DNA of 64,000 bases from contig OY744616.1 in NCBI GenBank assembly GCA_963556255.1, forward strand, positions 1,763,110 to 1,827,109, given 5' to 3'. The notes under the pieces were generated by a model. That model was not told the origin of the DNA and did not search any database. It saw nothing but the letters and a program-made list of their open reading frames with translations. Below are positions 1-10,470 of this stretch, piece by piece (within the stretch, counting starts at the first letter, position 1; each line of letters opens with the position of its first letter). The translations under genes and the position numbers were made by a program. This DNA comes from Allolobophora icterica. Its lineage: Eukaryota; Annelida; Clitellata; Crassiclitellata; Lumbricidae.

Positions 1-915
1 GCATTTGTATTCATTCTATGCTGCAGCTTCACAAGGGAACCCACTTAAAACGTCAGAGAAAATCTTACAAAATGAAAATGTTTTAATCTGCTGAGAGCGG
101 AAAATCGGTATAGGGTATTATTATAGGTTCTGAATATGTGATGGTACATAGATAGTGTACAGAAAGAACTTTGGAAGTACTTTTAGCCATATAATGATTT
201 ACAATTTCCAGTGTTTCTAAAACGGTACAAAGAGAATAACGAATATCAACCACAAAATTGTTCGACGGGATAATGCAAAGCGAGAAACTACGAAATTACA
301 TTTGATTGAAAGAAATTGGCTGAAATATTTGAACGCGTCCAAGATGTTCGAAGCATCTGGGATACGAAGCATGATGCAGATTTTTAAGTTAATGATGGCA
401 TAATTATTAATTATACACGAATGAATTTATGGCCATTAATAGGCCTGTTTGTATCAGTAAAGAGCTTTCAGTAAAAAAAACTTGAATGTTTGTGTTCAGG
501 ACCTGTTGGTCAAGTTTCTGTTGTTTAGAAACTTTTTAATTCGATAGGTTGCGTGTGAAAGGGAGCACTTCAACTATAATGAGCCATTTTATTTTTGCAA
601 TGATATACCTCGTATGAAGAAGGATCTTCATGGTTGGTGTTTACTCATTTGATATGTTGCTTTTACTAATTTGACTAAGAACAAGGTTCTGTTTCTTATT
701 TTATTCTCTGGCTTATTGTTTTTTTACTCAATTTTAATCGTAGGCAGTCAATTATGAATAATTATGTTTGACTATGCACACTAATTGGGTAGGTTTTGCA
801 GTTTGAAAATAAATATTTCGATTAAGGTGAACAATTCAACCACATTGCGATGTATTATTTAGTTTTATGATATTTTTTCAATGATCAAGGATCTTGTTTG
901 TTGTTTTAATTTAAT
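1..915 (+). pseudogene. 3' tail of an upstream zinc-finger unit (copy 0)
   Basis: The sequence is collinear with the 3' tails of the later zinc-finger units (8401-9260, 27411-28300, 51260-52110, 59270-59870). Shared landmarks are the decayed finger piece around LQLHKGTHL, the phrase ATCTGCTGAGAG, and GAAGAAGGATCTTCATGG. No open frame survives. It shows that the zinc-finger array continues to the left of this window. Homology fades after about 915. Confidence 0.8.
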
Positions 916-952
916 TTAGTAGTAACGAGTACGAAGTATGAGACGTCACATC

Positions 953-1165
953 CTTTGTGTGACGTCACAATGTATTATCCAGATGCCATTATCTATTTCA
1001 AACCTTCGACTATTTATTACATTTTAATAGCATTTTAAATTTATTTTCTTTCGGAGCACTTCATAACTTTTGTCGTAAGGGTTGTGCATTTGCAATAATA
1101 GGACTTTCCTTTGGGTTATTCTCTTTTGTTTATTTACTGACAACTGATTGGTGTTTCTTTCAATG
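953..1165. repeat. Dispersed repeat shared with 40005-40225
   Basis: Both places read through TGACGTCACAAT, then a long similar AT-rich stretch (TATTTATTACATTTTAA) and GGGTTATTCTCTTTTG. Similarity is roughly four bases in five by eye. No coding potential was seen. It may be a segmental duplication or an unclassified transposon. 1166-1689 holds nothing I recognise. Confidence 0.65.
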
Positions 1166-1689
1166 TTGTTGTTGACTGTGGCAAGAGGCGACGTGCGTTT
1201 GTTTTTCTGGCAGATCTAGTGCTTCCTTTAAGTACGCTATGCGGAGAAACGAACATCGCCTGAAACCAGGAATGACGAGCAAACGACTGAAGGCTCAGAC
1301 TGCAAGGTAGGTAATACAGGGACGTTTATGATAGTGCAGCTTATAATAATTGTTTGTTGTCTCTGTGACTATAGAGGATCCTGAAGCAGATGACGGTGGG
1401 TGGGTGGCGGTCTTTGTGGAGGAACTGAGAGTATGCATAGTGAAAGACCTGCACAGATGTAGCAAGAGGAGCAGTCCGCAGCGAGTTTGAATGGTGAATC
1501 AGATAATTGCCGTAAAGTTGACGGCAGTTTATTCCAGAAGCATGTATCATTCTAAGGCTTTTCACTCCAAATTTAAGTCTCAGTATCCTCAAGGAATTAT
1601 TCTAGCCTGATATCTCTAATACTCTGCCTTCCAATTTTGATTGTCCTAGCCTTAGCAGCAATTCACCCCTCTGACACGCCGCAGCACTC

Positions 1690-2045
1690 ATGAGTAAGTA
1701 AGAAAAGATCCAAAGTAGGCCTCTAACAGTTAAACAGTATTAAATTCGGTGTGAAAATTGAGTTAAAGGGAGAAAGTTCCAAAAAGTAGGTCCAGCAACA
1801 GAAAAACTCTCACCAAGAACAGTTCTTGATTTAGATATGATGAGAGAAAGACACTCGGATGATCTCGTGAACAATCATAATTCCGGAAAATAAGGACTGA
1901 TTTCGAGAATTGTGGTTCCAATGGCCAGCATTCAATATTTTATAAACTAAGAACCCCAATATGAAACAAATCCTTTACTGAACAGGAAGCCAATGCAAAG
2001 ATTTAAATACAGGGTACTTCAGGGGTTATATTCGCATATCCCAAC
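1690..2045 (-). mobile_element. 5'-truncated L2-like LINE fragment (RT C-terminus)
   Basis: Read on the minus strand, the segment translates, with a few stops and shifts, into the typical end of an L2-clade reverse transcriptase: LHWLPV, then KILNA, then ESFSVAGPTFWN (allowing one damaged codon) and LPL. No start or catalytic core is present, so this is a dead 3' fragment. 2046-2478 holds nothing recognisable. Confidence 0.65.
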
Positions 2046-2478
2046 CAAGGTTGACAGATGACACCCAGATCAGAGTTTCTAATTTATGTTATTATTTAAT
2101 GGCAATCATCGAATATCAATTACCGTATTTAACTGCAATCACCGAGGATCAATCATGCCATTAAATGGCAATCACATTATTACAGCCAAGAACAGTGAGA
2201 CAGACTGACCGAATGAACCAATGTAATCGTCTGCAGTACCAGTACTACCAGACAGATATCGATTGTGCTCAGAGTCCTGTGCTCCGACCTTCGACAGGGT
2301 CCACGCCAGGTAGCAAACTCCGACCCAGTGACGGAGCAGTGTCATCTTGGTGTCTCTAGTCGGCATCCTTCGAGTCATGTACATGCAACAGATGCAGCAC
2401 CATCTTTAGTTATTCCTACATTTATTAAGTGTCACTATCTTTCACTGATTTAATCAATGGCGCTGGCTGAACTAAAAC

Positions 2479-2680
<202 letters not shown>

Positions 2681-2739
2681 TAATTATCATTGTCTTTGTT
2701 GTTGAACATTGCTGTTTTAAGACTTATTCTAATGATCTA

Positions 2740-3480
2740 ATAACATAACATAACATAACATAACATAACAAGGGTTTTAAGTGGTTCAGAAGACGTGTAG
2801 TCTGTGTTAGAACCACTGCAAATTTACCTCGAACTCTTAATAGCCCAATTTTCCTAGCTTCTTCTTAAAAGCTGTTATAGTGTCCACTGAGACAGTACTA
2901 TCGTCCAAACCATTCCACAGGTCTACAACTCTTGCACTAAAGAATTTCTGCCCTAATGTTCCCTTCGGCCTCTTAAATAATTTATACCTGTGTCCCCGAG
3001 TTGGCTTGTTCGGTGCTAATTCAAAGAACCTCTCCCACTGCAGTGCTTCCTTTCCAGTGATAATCTTATAAGCTTCAATCAGATCTCCTCTGCTCCTCCT
3101 TTTCTCCAATGTTGTTAGTCCACACCTTTTCAACCTTTCTTCATAGCTCAGATCCATGTAGCCCCAAATCATTTTCGTAGCTCTTCTTTGTACTTTCTCC
3201 AGTTTTTCCATGTCCTGTTTCAGGTATGGATTCCATACCTGGATGCAGTATTCCAACTGTGGCCTAACCAGTGATTTGTACAACTTTATTATTATATCTT
3301 TGTCTCTGGTGACTATTGTCCTTTTTATCATACCTAAAGTTGAATTAGCCTTTTTTGCTGCTTCAGCACATTGCCTTGAAGGTTTTGCACTCTTGTGCAT
3401 AATCACTCCCAAGTCCATTTCTTCATCACTCACTTTCAACAATCGATTGATAGTAGTTACGGATGCAGCAACAGCGACGT
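2740..3480 (-). mobile_element. 5'-truncated CR1/Jockey-like LINE, RT C-terminal part
   Basis: A minus-strand frame of 201 codons (2837-3442) reads as the thumb and C-terminus of a non-LTR reverse transcriptase. The recognisable stretches are LVRPQLEYCIQVWNP, then LEKVQRRATKMI, then FSARVVDLWNGL. The catalytic YADD region is missing, so the copy is 5'-truncated. Its 3' end at about 2740-2770 is a short (ATAAC)n tail, as expected for CR1-like elements. The frame is uninterrupted, which suggests a fairly recent insertion. The clade assignment is from general motif resemblance only. Confidence 0.75.
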
Positions 3481-3730
3481 TTCTTTAGCCAATTCCTCTA
3501 ACTGTCTTTGCGTGAGGACTGGTCAAAGGACTCTGCATTAAAAACCTATGTTGGAAACCCTATCGCCAAAGACCCAACACTTTCAGAAGACCCTCTCCAA
3601 CCCGCTCACCGCGTGGGTCGACTACTGTACAATGGAGGTAAAGACAGTAGGTACAGTGGATCGCCTGATAGCTCTCAGTCGTTTCAGTTGGAAGAAGCAG
3701 GAGCAAGTCAGAGTCGAGATTATGTTCAGT

Positions 3731-4037
3731 CATGGGCGTGCGCAGGAATTTTTTTTAGGGGGGCGTAAAAAAATGTTGGGAGGGGCACAAAATTGTTTTG
3801 GAGGGGAAATGACACTTTTACATAAAAAAATTGCATAGAAAAAATTAAAAATAAATGATGATCAAGGAGTTTACTTAAATAATTAAGTACCGGGGTAGCC
3901 TATTTCTTTGCATTGAAAATCGTGTTGGGACTGTTGTAATACATGAATCATAATAATCAAAAGATTTTATTTTTTTTTAATTTGCAAAATCCAGGGGCGC
4001 AAATGCGCCCCCTTGCGCCCCCTTCCGGACGCCCATG
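3731..4037. mobile_element. hAT-type MITE with perfect 8-bp target duplication
   Basis: The termini are CATGGGCGTGCGCAGG and the inverted CATGGGCGTCCGGAAGG. The element is flanked by TGTTCAGT at 3723-3730 and 4038-4045. It is 307 bp and non-coding, and is rich in GGGGGC near the ends. An 8-bp duplication plus short imperfect inverted repeats is typical of the hAT superfamily. Confidence 0.8.
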
Positions 4038-4127
4038 TGTTCAGTAAAATAAAAAAAATGCGTATTATAGGGCCTACTAAACACACCATTCTATTCTCTC
4101 TTCTTAAAGCCATAGTAGTTAGCGTCA

Positions 4128-4818
4128 TCATCAATCAATCAATCAATATTCGTTTATTGCAAAAATTCCGGTCGACGCAAACGCGACAGGATTACACAGA
4201 CTTTAAAAAGAGATACATTAATTGCAAATGAAAATAAATAGATAACAGTCAATTAGAGAGTTTAAACATATGGGGTTTTAAATAAGGTAGGCCCTATGGG
4301 GCCTACATATAAAAGATAAACAGCATATTGCTAAAATAGTTAATTGTTAATAAGTGTTTTTATACAGCATACGGGATATAAAGTTTTTGTCATTTTTATC
4401 AGGTAATGTGAAATTATGAGCCCGTTGCTGGAGATTATGAGGGATATTACGATCAGGTGGAAAATAGGGGCGCAGAACATGGTCTAGGTTTGTAATAGCT
4501 GCCTTAAAGAGGCTTTCATCTGCCTGTTTTGCCAATTCAGAGGCGCTTTGAATGGATGGGGAGAGTACACCAGAACGTCGCATTTTCCTCAGCAGTTTTT
4601 CAACCCTCTCTCTGCCTCCTGCTTGGGTATAATCCCACCAGGCTGGGGAAGCATAGGCCTACATCAGAGAAGCTATTGTGGTGGCCCTTTATATTTCCTG
4701 TATGACATGAGGTGGAAAGCCATGGGATCGGAGGACTCTGAGTGCATAGAGTGCTTTTGTAATCTGTTGCGTTGTTGTCAACTGAATTTATTGAATTAAA
4801 CGAATATTGATTGATTGC
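4128..4818 (-). mobile_element. Truncated CR1-like LINE, minus, with inverted tail sequence at both ends
   Basis: The minus strand encodes the C-terminal part of a LINE reverse transcriptase in two damaged frames: ALYALRVLRSHGFPPHV around 4720-4760, then a 78-codon frame at 4347-4583 with the ending FISRMLYK. It is the same family as the pieces at 12872-13186 and 41696-42043. The 3' end is an ATCA/TGAT repeat at 4128-4147. The phrase AAACGAATATTGATTGATTG also occurs in the opposite orientation at about 4799-4818. So either a second very short copy or a rearrangement closes the right side. Confidence 0.7.
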
Positions 4819-5096
4819 AAGACAAGTTTCGCACATGAAAACTTTAGATCTGCTTTACGCGTTATTTTGACACCTCTACACAAAACATAATTTCCTTGTT
4901 TACGCAGAGACCACAAAAACTATGACATCACGAATTTTAGCGCTATTGCCAGGGTGAGATTCAAATTTACAGATAAAATATTTAACAAATTTAACAAAAT
5001 AACAACTTAGTTACTGTAGGCCCTATATATTTAGATAAACAGTCAGGTTTAACGTAATTATGTATCAACTGATTTTTGCCTTACTCGGGGTAGAAG

Positions 5097-5105
5097 TAGG
5101 CCCTA
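5097..5105. other. TA-footprint-like insertion, TAGGCCCTA
   Basis: Copy 1 reads GAAGTA-GGCCCTA-GTTGAAAAAG, where copy 4 (33050-33062) reads GGAGTAATTGAAAAAG. The 7 extra bases duplicate the TA. Confidence 0.8.
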
Positions 5106-5132
5106 GTTGAAAAAGTAAGACTTCGATTTTGA

Positions 5133-5196
5133 GTGATAATAGAAGAAATCCTGGGAGAGCTAGAACAAGCTCTCCCAGGATTTCTTCTATTATCAC
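5133..5196. repeat. Perfect 29-bp hairpin inside the 5' block
   Basis: The arms 5133-5161 and 5168-5196 are exact reverse complements separated by the 6-base loop AGAACA. The paralogous place in copy 4 (about 33083-33135) has only a ragged version of the same foldback. Confidence 0.9.
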
Positions 5197-5385
5197 GCCG
5201 AGCAAAGTGTCATGAAAAGCGATGGCGTTAAAGCGTTGGTTCGCAATTGCTGAAAAGTATCTGGTTTCTCTCGTGTGCCTGGTTATAAGAGAGAAGCTGC
5301 ACAACTCTGAGATGAAAAGTAGGCCACTGCTGCTGATTCGGCCAAGAGTCTCAAACGCTAACGGGCAAAGTTGAATTATTATTGG

Positions 5386-5941
5386 TATTGTTATACTGTT
5401 ATTGTTGTTATATTTATTATAATGTTGTTACCGTTATTTCAGTTGTTATGATTATTATTATATTCTCAGCATTTCACTTGGACTATAGCGCTATAAGAAT
5501 CTGCTGAGAATAAAACGGCGTCTGGAAGGGCAGCTTCTAGTCAACTTTTGGCATGGTGTATGTGCTACAGAAAAACGATGCTTTGAAGATCAGATATATT
5601 AATTATTTGTACTAGGTATAATAGGTAAACGGTCTCTATCAATCCGCTTAACCATACCTTGCTGTTTTAAGTCTTCAATAAATCTGTCATTAGATATCTA
5701 AACCCAGATAATTTCTATAATTGCCTGCTAAAACTAGCTTTAAAATATCAAAACCAAAATTCTGAATATATTTATAGTGGCATGAAAGTGAGTTTGTGAT
5801 ATTTGCTTTTTTAAAGCTTTTCCACTTCATTCTATTTTGTTTCCAGATGTTACATATCCTTCAACTTTCTAGATACGCCATTAATTCAGAACCTTCTGTT
5901 TGTTCTTCAGTTCTTCACAGGTTCTGAAGCAGGGAAAATAA
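5386..5941 (+). other. Intron-like 5' region and splice acceptors of copy 1
   Basis: An ATT-rich stretch is followed by sequence conserved in every unit: TTTCAC, TATAGCGCTATAAGAAT, ATTAATTATTTGTACTAGGT, CAATCCGCTTAACCATA and GCCTGCTAAAACTAG. Two acceptor-like sites follow, TTTTGTTTCCAG|ATG near 5847 and TTCTTCACAG|G near 5920. In the finger frame a TAA lies at 5939-5941, so a transcript using the second acceptor must begin translation at the ATG at 5987. Confidence 0.6.
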
Positions 5942-5986
5942 TACCTGTGTCTGGTTTGTGATAAAACATTCTCATACTCTTCAGTT

Positions 5987-7060
5987 ATGAAAAGACACAC
6001 TAGAGAGACTCATACTCATACTGGAGAGAAACCATATCAATGCCAGTTATGCAAGAAATCATTCACACAACTTTCTCATCTCGAGAACCACCAAAGAACT
6101 CATACTGGAGAGAAACCGTATCAATGCCAGTTATGCCAGAAGTCATTCACACAACCTTCTTATCTGGAGAAACACAAAAGAACCCATACTGGGGAGAGGC
6201 CTTACCATTGCCAGATGTGCAAAAACACTTTCTTCCAGGCTTCCCATCTAAAATGTCATGTAAGAATTCATACAGGAGAGAAACCATACAAGTGTCAGTT
6301 ATGTGAATTTATAAGTAATCGTAAAATTTATCTAAAGATGCACATGAGAACACATACTGGAGAGAAACCATACAAGTGTCAGTTATGTGAATTTATAAGT
6401 AATCGTAAAATTTATCTAAAGATGCACATGAGAACACATACTGGAGAGAAACCATACCTTTGCCAGATATGTGAGAAAGCATTCGCATTTACTTCCGGTC
6501 TGAGACGTCATGAAAAAACCCACTCTGGAGAGAAATCTTACCTTTGCCAGGTATGTAAGAAAACATTCGCATGTGCCTCTGATCTGAGATATCATGAACA
6601 AACCCACACCGGAGAGAAACGACACCTTTGCCACGTATGTCAGATGACATTCGCACGTGCTTCCGGTCTGAGAAGTCATGAAAAAACCCACTCTGGAGAG
6701 AAACCATACCTTTGTCATGTATGTCTGAAAACATTCGCACGTGCTTCACATGTGAGATATCATGAAAAAACCCACTCTGGAGAGAAACCATACCTTTGCC
6801 AAGTATGTCAGAAAACATTTGCATTTGCAAACAGTCTGAGATGTCATGAAAAAACCCACTCTGGAGAGAAACCATACCTTTGCCAGGTATGTCAGAAAAC
6901 TTTCACACGTGCTTCATCTCTGAAAAGACATGGGAGAGTCCATACAGGAGAGAAACCATTTCTTTGTCATGTTTGTAAGAAAACATTTTCTGAGTCTTCA
7001 AAGCTGAAACATCACCAGAAAACCCATTCTGTGGAGAAACCACTTGTATCTCATTTGTAA
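5987..7060 (+). CDS. C2H2 zinc-finger protein, copy 1 (12 fingers), apparently intact
   Basis: The 357-codon frame encodes twelve consecutive C-X2-C-X12-H-X3-H fingers joined by TGEKP-type linkers, so the product is expected to bind DNA in the nucleus. A preceding half finger (LVCDKTFSYSSVMKRH) carries a small in-frame insertion before the first linker. Fingers 4 and 5 are of a different type (CEFISNRKIYLKMH, with the aromatic residue two places after the second Cys). They are identical to each other. The last finger (FLCHVCKKTF...HHQKTH) is complete and the protein ends EKPLVSHL. No KRAB, BTB, SET or other effector domain is visible in this exon. The ATG at 5987 was chosen because an in-frame TAA sits at 5939. 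Any N-terminal exon could not be identified. Target sequence and role are unknown. Confidence 0.85.
   Translation: MKRHTRETHTHTGEKPYQCQLCKKSFTQLSHLENHQRTHTGEKPYQCQLCQKSFTQPSYLEKHKRTHTGERPYHCQMCKNTFFQASHLKCHVRIHTGEKPYKCQLCEFISNRKIYLKMHMRTHTGEKPYKCQLCEFISNRKIYLKMHMRTHTGEKPYLCQICEKAFAFTSGLRRHEKTHSGEKSYLCQVCKKTFACASDLRYHEQTHTGEKRHLCHVCQMTFARASGLRSHEKTHSGEKPYLCHVCLKTFARASHVRYHEKTHSGEKPYLCQVCQKTFAFANSLRCHEKTHSGEKPYLCQVCQKTFTRASSLKRHGRVHTGEKPFLCHVCKKTFSESSKLKHHQKTHSVEKPLVSHL
6287..6454 (+). repeat. Exact 84-bp tandem duplication of one finger
   Basis: 6287-6370 and 6371-6454 are identical in all 84 bases, each encoding one finger plus linker ([13 protein letters not shown]...). The absence of any synonymous difference implies a very recent duplication or gene conversion. 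Confidence 0.95.
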
Positions 7061-7292
7061 AACACATTTTCGAAATAGAAAATCATGTTAGAATTCATGC
7101 TGGGGAATACTAAAGCCAATGACAGTTATGTTAGAGAAAATTCTCACATAATTCTGAACCCATTATAGACTGGAACTATATAGATGCACATAATGTCAAA
7201 AAACCCATAGAGACATCATAAGGTGTAGCCACTGTATAATGCCATTCTCATATGAACTTCATAGGTTCTGGATTTGATATGAAACGCAAGAA

Positions 7293-7301
7293 TAGGCCCT
7301 A
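7293..7301. other. TA-footprint-like insertion, TAGGCCCTA
   Basis: Copy 1 reads CAAGAATA-GGCCCTA-TATGAGTTC. Copy 4 reads CAAGAACATATGAGTTC (near 35985). Confidence 0.8.
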
Positions 7302-7354
7302 TATGAGTTCGATATAAGAATATTGTAATATTGGTTTCTTATGTACTATTCATG

Positions 7355-7905
7355 ATCATAACTGTAATCTCCAAACTTCTAAAGCGCCACTCGAAGGCCA
7401 AGCGCAGGGCACCAGCCTATTCACGAGCGCTACGTCAAGTCAGAGGTTGTTTCCAGAGAGTAATCCAAGAGAAGTCCGAGTCCAGATTCCAGAAGATCAA
7501 ATCAGAGGGGATTTCCAAAAGAGTCGTCCAAAAGAGTTCCGAGTCCGATTTCCAGGGGTCCAGATCAAGAGAGGAGGCAGCAGTTGTCAAGGCGGGTGTC
7601 GTTATGGGCGAGAATAATTGGAAGGCGGAGGATCAGATGAGTCAGGGTAAAGGTACTTGAAAAGGTGAGACTTCAATTTTGAGTGGTAAGCCCCGGGGTG
7701 ATAGCTAGAGGAGCATGAGGAGGAGGATGGAGGACAGGTTGCAATGATGATGGCGAAACAGAGAATCTGCGGAATTCAGGAGGGAGATCATTCCAGAGGC
7801 GTGGTGCTGTGTTGGATATGCATGGCTCGGTTGGAGAACTTGAAATGAGTAGTGACTGGAGGTCGAGATAGGAGAAGGATGGGTGGCTGATATCTGAATA
7901 GTTAA
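7355..7905 (-). mobile_element. 5'-truncated L2-like LINE
   Basis: The minus strand at 7673-7912 encodes APRLWNDLPPEFR, the conserved C-terminus of L2-clade reverse transcriptases. The left part (7370-7460) resembles an L2 3' end with GGCGCTTTAGAAGTTT. The same 3' sequence occurs at 41036-41125 and, more diverged, at 45735-45825. The rest is non-coding debris. The plus-strand open frame across 7331-7660 is not a gene. Confidence 0.65.
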
Positions 7906-8756
7906 ACTTCAACCCCTACTGGTGAGAAACGTTATCTGTGCCAGTTTATGCCATATCTCCTTTATAATTTAGTGATATCTAGCTCTCATGAGACTCCATA
8001 CTGGAGAAACCTTTCCTGTGCCATTTTGCGTGACTTACTTGAGAACTTATAATTATTGGAAAAAATCCAGTTTGTAAAAATTGGTTCGACCGATCTTCTG
8101 GTCTACTGGGCCGTGCTGGAATTCATATTAAAGATCAAACACAAGACAAAAAGGCCTACAGTGATCTAAGGAGAAATATGATATCACATACTGAAGAGAA
8201 ACCATACCTTTATCAATAAGGAAACATTCGAACGCACTACAAAAGTGACAGAACGTAAAACTACCATAGCCCTACTAGATCGAAAATACTTATGTGTCAG
8301 GTTTATAAGAAACAAGTCATCCTCTTAGTGTACAGAATCATGTTAGGATCCATTCTCACCAGCTCCAGTTAGGCCTATGTCAGCATTTTTTGCAGTCATT
8401 CCACTCTGCAGCTTCACGAGAGAAACCACTTAAAACGCTAGTGACTGTTACAAAATGAAATATTTTCTATCTGCTGAGAGTGGAAAATCGTGCTAGAAGA
8501 TGAATTTTGGTCGAAAGAAATTATCTGAAATATTTTAACTCGTCCTATGTTCGAAGCAACTGGATACGAAGCATGATGCAGAATTTTAAGTTAGTGAATG
8601 AAATTATGCCCATTAATATTTTGTATCTAGGCCTAAGTACAAACATCTTGATTGTTTGCGTAGACCTGTTGGTCAAGTTTGTGATGTTTAGGAACTTTTT
8701 AATTCGATAGATTGTCAAAGTAAGCACTTCAACAATGAGCTGTTTTATTTTGCAGT

Positions 8757-8764
8757 TAGGCCTA
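8757..8764. other. TA-footprint-like insertion, TAGGCCTA
   Basis: Copy 1 reads GCAGTTA-GGCCTA-TATACC. Copy 2 reads GCATTTATATAC (near 18762). Confidence 0.75.
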
Positions 8765-8933
8765 TATACCCTGTATGAAGAGGATCTTCATGGTTGCTTT
8801 TACCTATTTCCCTTGTTGCGTTTACTAATTTCATTCACTCACAAGGATCTTTTCTTATTTTGTTCTCTGGCTTATTGATTTTTTACTTATTTTTAATGTT
8901 AGACAGTCAGTCATGAATAATTATGTTTGGCTA

Positions 8934-8941
8934 TAGGCCTA
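8934..8941. other. TA-footprint-like insertion, TAGGCCTA
   Basis: Copy 1 reads GGCTATA-GGCCTA-CGCATG. Copy 3 reads GAGTATACACATT and copy 6 reads GACTATTCGCACT. Confidence 0.7.
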
Positions 8942-8955
8942 CGCATGTTAGAACC

Positions 8956-9180
8956 ACTGAACCAGGGCTGTAGGCCTAGTGGTAACATTAAAGGTGAGTA
9001 CTCGTACGCTACCGGTTAGTTTTCCGAAACAAATCAGAGGTTAGTATAATACGCTACAGTATTTTGTGAGTATGCGCTACAGTATTTTAATGTAAATAAA
9101 TATAAATATTTTGTGAGGTAATAGTATACGGTCTCTATAGAGGTGAGTACACGTTGTATACCCGCGCATACCCTCGACTG
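8956..9180. mobile_element. hAT-type MITE related to 44363-44715
   Basis: It is flanked by GTTAGAACC on both sides (8947-8955 and 9181-9189). The left side contains CAGGGCTGTAG. The right terminus, CAGTCGAGGGTATGCGCGGG on the minus strand, matches an internal part of the 44363 element. It is a diverged copy that seems to have lost part of its right end. Confidence 0.6.
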
Positions 9181-9290
9181 GTTAGAACCTATAGGTTGGG
9201 GACGTTTTGCATTTTAAACTAAATTTGTTCGAATAAGGTGCACAATACTGTCGCGAATTTCTCTTTGAACCACAATTCTGGGAGAGTGGA

Positions 9291-10145
9291 ATAATAAGGC
9301 AGCCGACGGCACGTGTCGCGATTACCAGGATGCCTCACGGCTGTCGGTGATGTCCGTCATGTTATGTCCGTCAGGTTCGGCTTCAGCTGTTTGCGGAAGG
9401 CTTAGAATTGAAGACAAGACTGGCAACTGGAAACGTATTAAAACGGTAGCTTTATTTCGCTGATTCGGGTCGCAGTGTTTAATCTAGTCCCCCTCTTATG
9501 GGGGGAGGTTTGTTGGGGGGACCAACAAGGGCGACCTTCCTTTTTTTAAATAAAAATTTCATCCATGTTCTGGGGACTTTCACCTTGAAAAAATATTTCC
9601 GTCTTAAAAAAAACGTTAAATTTTCTTCACTTTCCTTAAGAAATCATCCCTGAAAATGTGACGACCTTTTTTAGGAATTAATCTCTCAGAAACTTTCATA
9701 TATATTATTCTATTATTTTATTCTTATATTACTCAACTCTGGGGGGCAAATATGTATCCGGGGGGGGGGGGATTTCCCCAAAAGCTGTCTAGACAGAGGC
9801 GGATTAAGGCATGTTCAACATGTTCGACCGAACAGGAGCCCCACACTTGAGGGGCCCCCACACATGCAAAAGAATTTTTTTTTAATATTTTAAAATTAAT
9901 GTTATTTGTTAAGTTTAATAGTAAAAATGAGCCAAAAACTGAGAACAAATAATTTGAAAACTAATTTTAATCAGTGTGGGAATTGTAGAGAAAAGACTGG
10001 GGGTTTAACATTTTATCCGTATTTTGCAAGCTGATGTCAGCGAAATTTGAAAGCAACTCATTTCAACACCAGCAGTTTTGGAAATCAGACTCGAATCAAA
10101 ATTATAGGTCTACGGTGCAACTGCGAGAGTGTTAGGACTGATCAG
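9291..10145. other. Mixed debris with partial MITE ends
   Basis: CAGTGTTTAATCTAGTCCCC at 9473 is one terminus of the MITE family seen complete at 61277-61436. CAGAGGCGGATTAAGGC near 9784 looks like a hAT-type end. No partner ends could be assigned. G-runs at 9760-9770 and CCCC runs are present, and there is no credible gene. Confidence 0.4.
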
Positions 10146-10217
10146 AATGTCGTGTACCTGAAAAAGGATTATTATAAGCAGCAGTTTATAATAATCCTTT
10201 TTCAGGTACACGACATT
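10146..10217. repeat. Perfect 32-bp hairpin, 8-base loop
   Basis: 10146-10177 and 10186-10217 are exact reverse complements (each starts AATGTCGTGTACCTG on its own strand) with the loop GCAGCAGT. It lies just upstream of the copy 2 promoter-like block. Confidence 0.9.
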
Positions 10218-10329
10218 ATGATTTCTTTGTTGAGAAAATTCAAACATGCATACGTACACAATGGAAATTTCTCCTGTAGTCCCCCTATGCCAGAGACTCA
10301 TAGTTAAATAATGCTAAATCACACTAGAA

Positions 10330-10470
10330 CAACGTCAGCTTTAAACCTTATTTTGACACCTCTTGTTCAAAATAGAATTTCCTTGTTTACGTAGAGACCA
10401 TAAAACTATGACGTCACTAATTTTAGCGCCTTGACCAAGGTAAGATTGAAATCTGCAGTTTAATACCAAT
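10330..10470 (+). promoter_or_regulatory. Conserved 5' block of zinc-finger unit copy 2
   Basis: It has the same order as copy 1: TTTTGACACCTCTTG, TTCCTTGTTTACGTAGAG, a full palindromic CRE-like TGACGTCA (10409-10416), ATTTTAGCGCC, and a strong donor-like CCAAG|GTAAGA with GT at 10440-10441. Homology stops at an AAT repeat near 10470. A promoter role is inferred. Confidence 0.6.

Larger units (their letters stand above)
4835..5385 (+). promoter_or_regulatory. Conserved 5' block of zinc-finger unit copy 1
   Basis: This block is shared with 10330-10470, 23480-23682, 29455-29494 plus 32885-33320, 43926-44190 and the window end. It contains TTTTGACACCTCT, TTCCTTGTTTACG, a CRE-like site (here decayed to TGACATCA, 4923-4930), ATTTTAGCGC and a donor-like CCAGG|GTGAGA with GT at 4954. 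Its position at the head of each unit and the CRE-then-donor order suggest a promoter plus a small non-coding first exon. That is an inference. The right half, up to the phrase GCAAAGTTGAATTATTATTG, is also conserved. Confidence 0.55.
7061..9290 (+). pseudogene. Fossil-finger 3' tail of copy 1
   Basis: After the stop codon the sequence still contains decayed finger signatures out of frame with one another: the linker-like CATACTGGAG and GAGAAACC at intervals, CTTTCCTGTGCCATTTTG, CCAGTTTGTAAAAATTGG, and near 8400 the sequence for a finger piece ending LQLHEGTHL. The same order recurs in every other unit. It is therefore an ancestral extension of the array that has lost coding capacity and may serve as 3' UTR. 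The tail is interrupted by a LINE (7355-7905) and a hAT element (8956-9180). Confidence 0.7.

Noticed and set aside
5847..5920. A short coding exon starting ATGTTACCTATCC after the first acceptor
   Set aside because: The ATG is lost in copy 2 and the reading frame differs between units, so it is not conserved as coding sequence.
6416..6875. Minus-strand frames opposite the finger arrays (also at 14752-15544, 26097-26429, 34421-34660, 35327-35803, 48748-49095)
   Set aside because: They are periodic shadows of the 84-bp finger repeat, lacking independent motifs.
7331..7660. 109-codon plus-strand frame downstream of copy 1
   Set aside because: It lies on the antisense of an L2 3' end and has no motif of its own.
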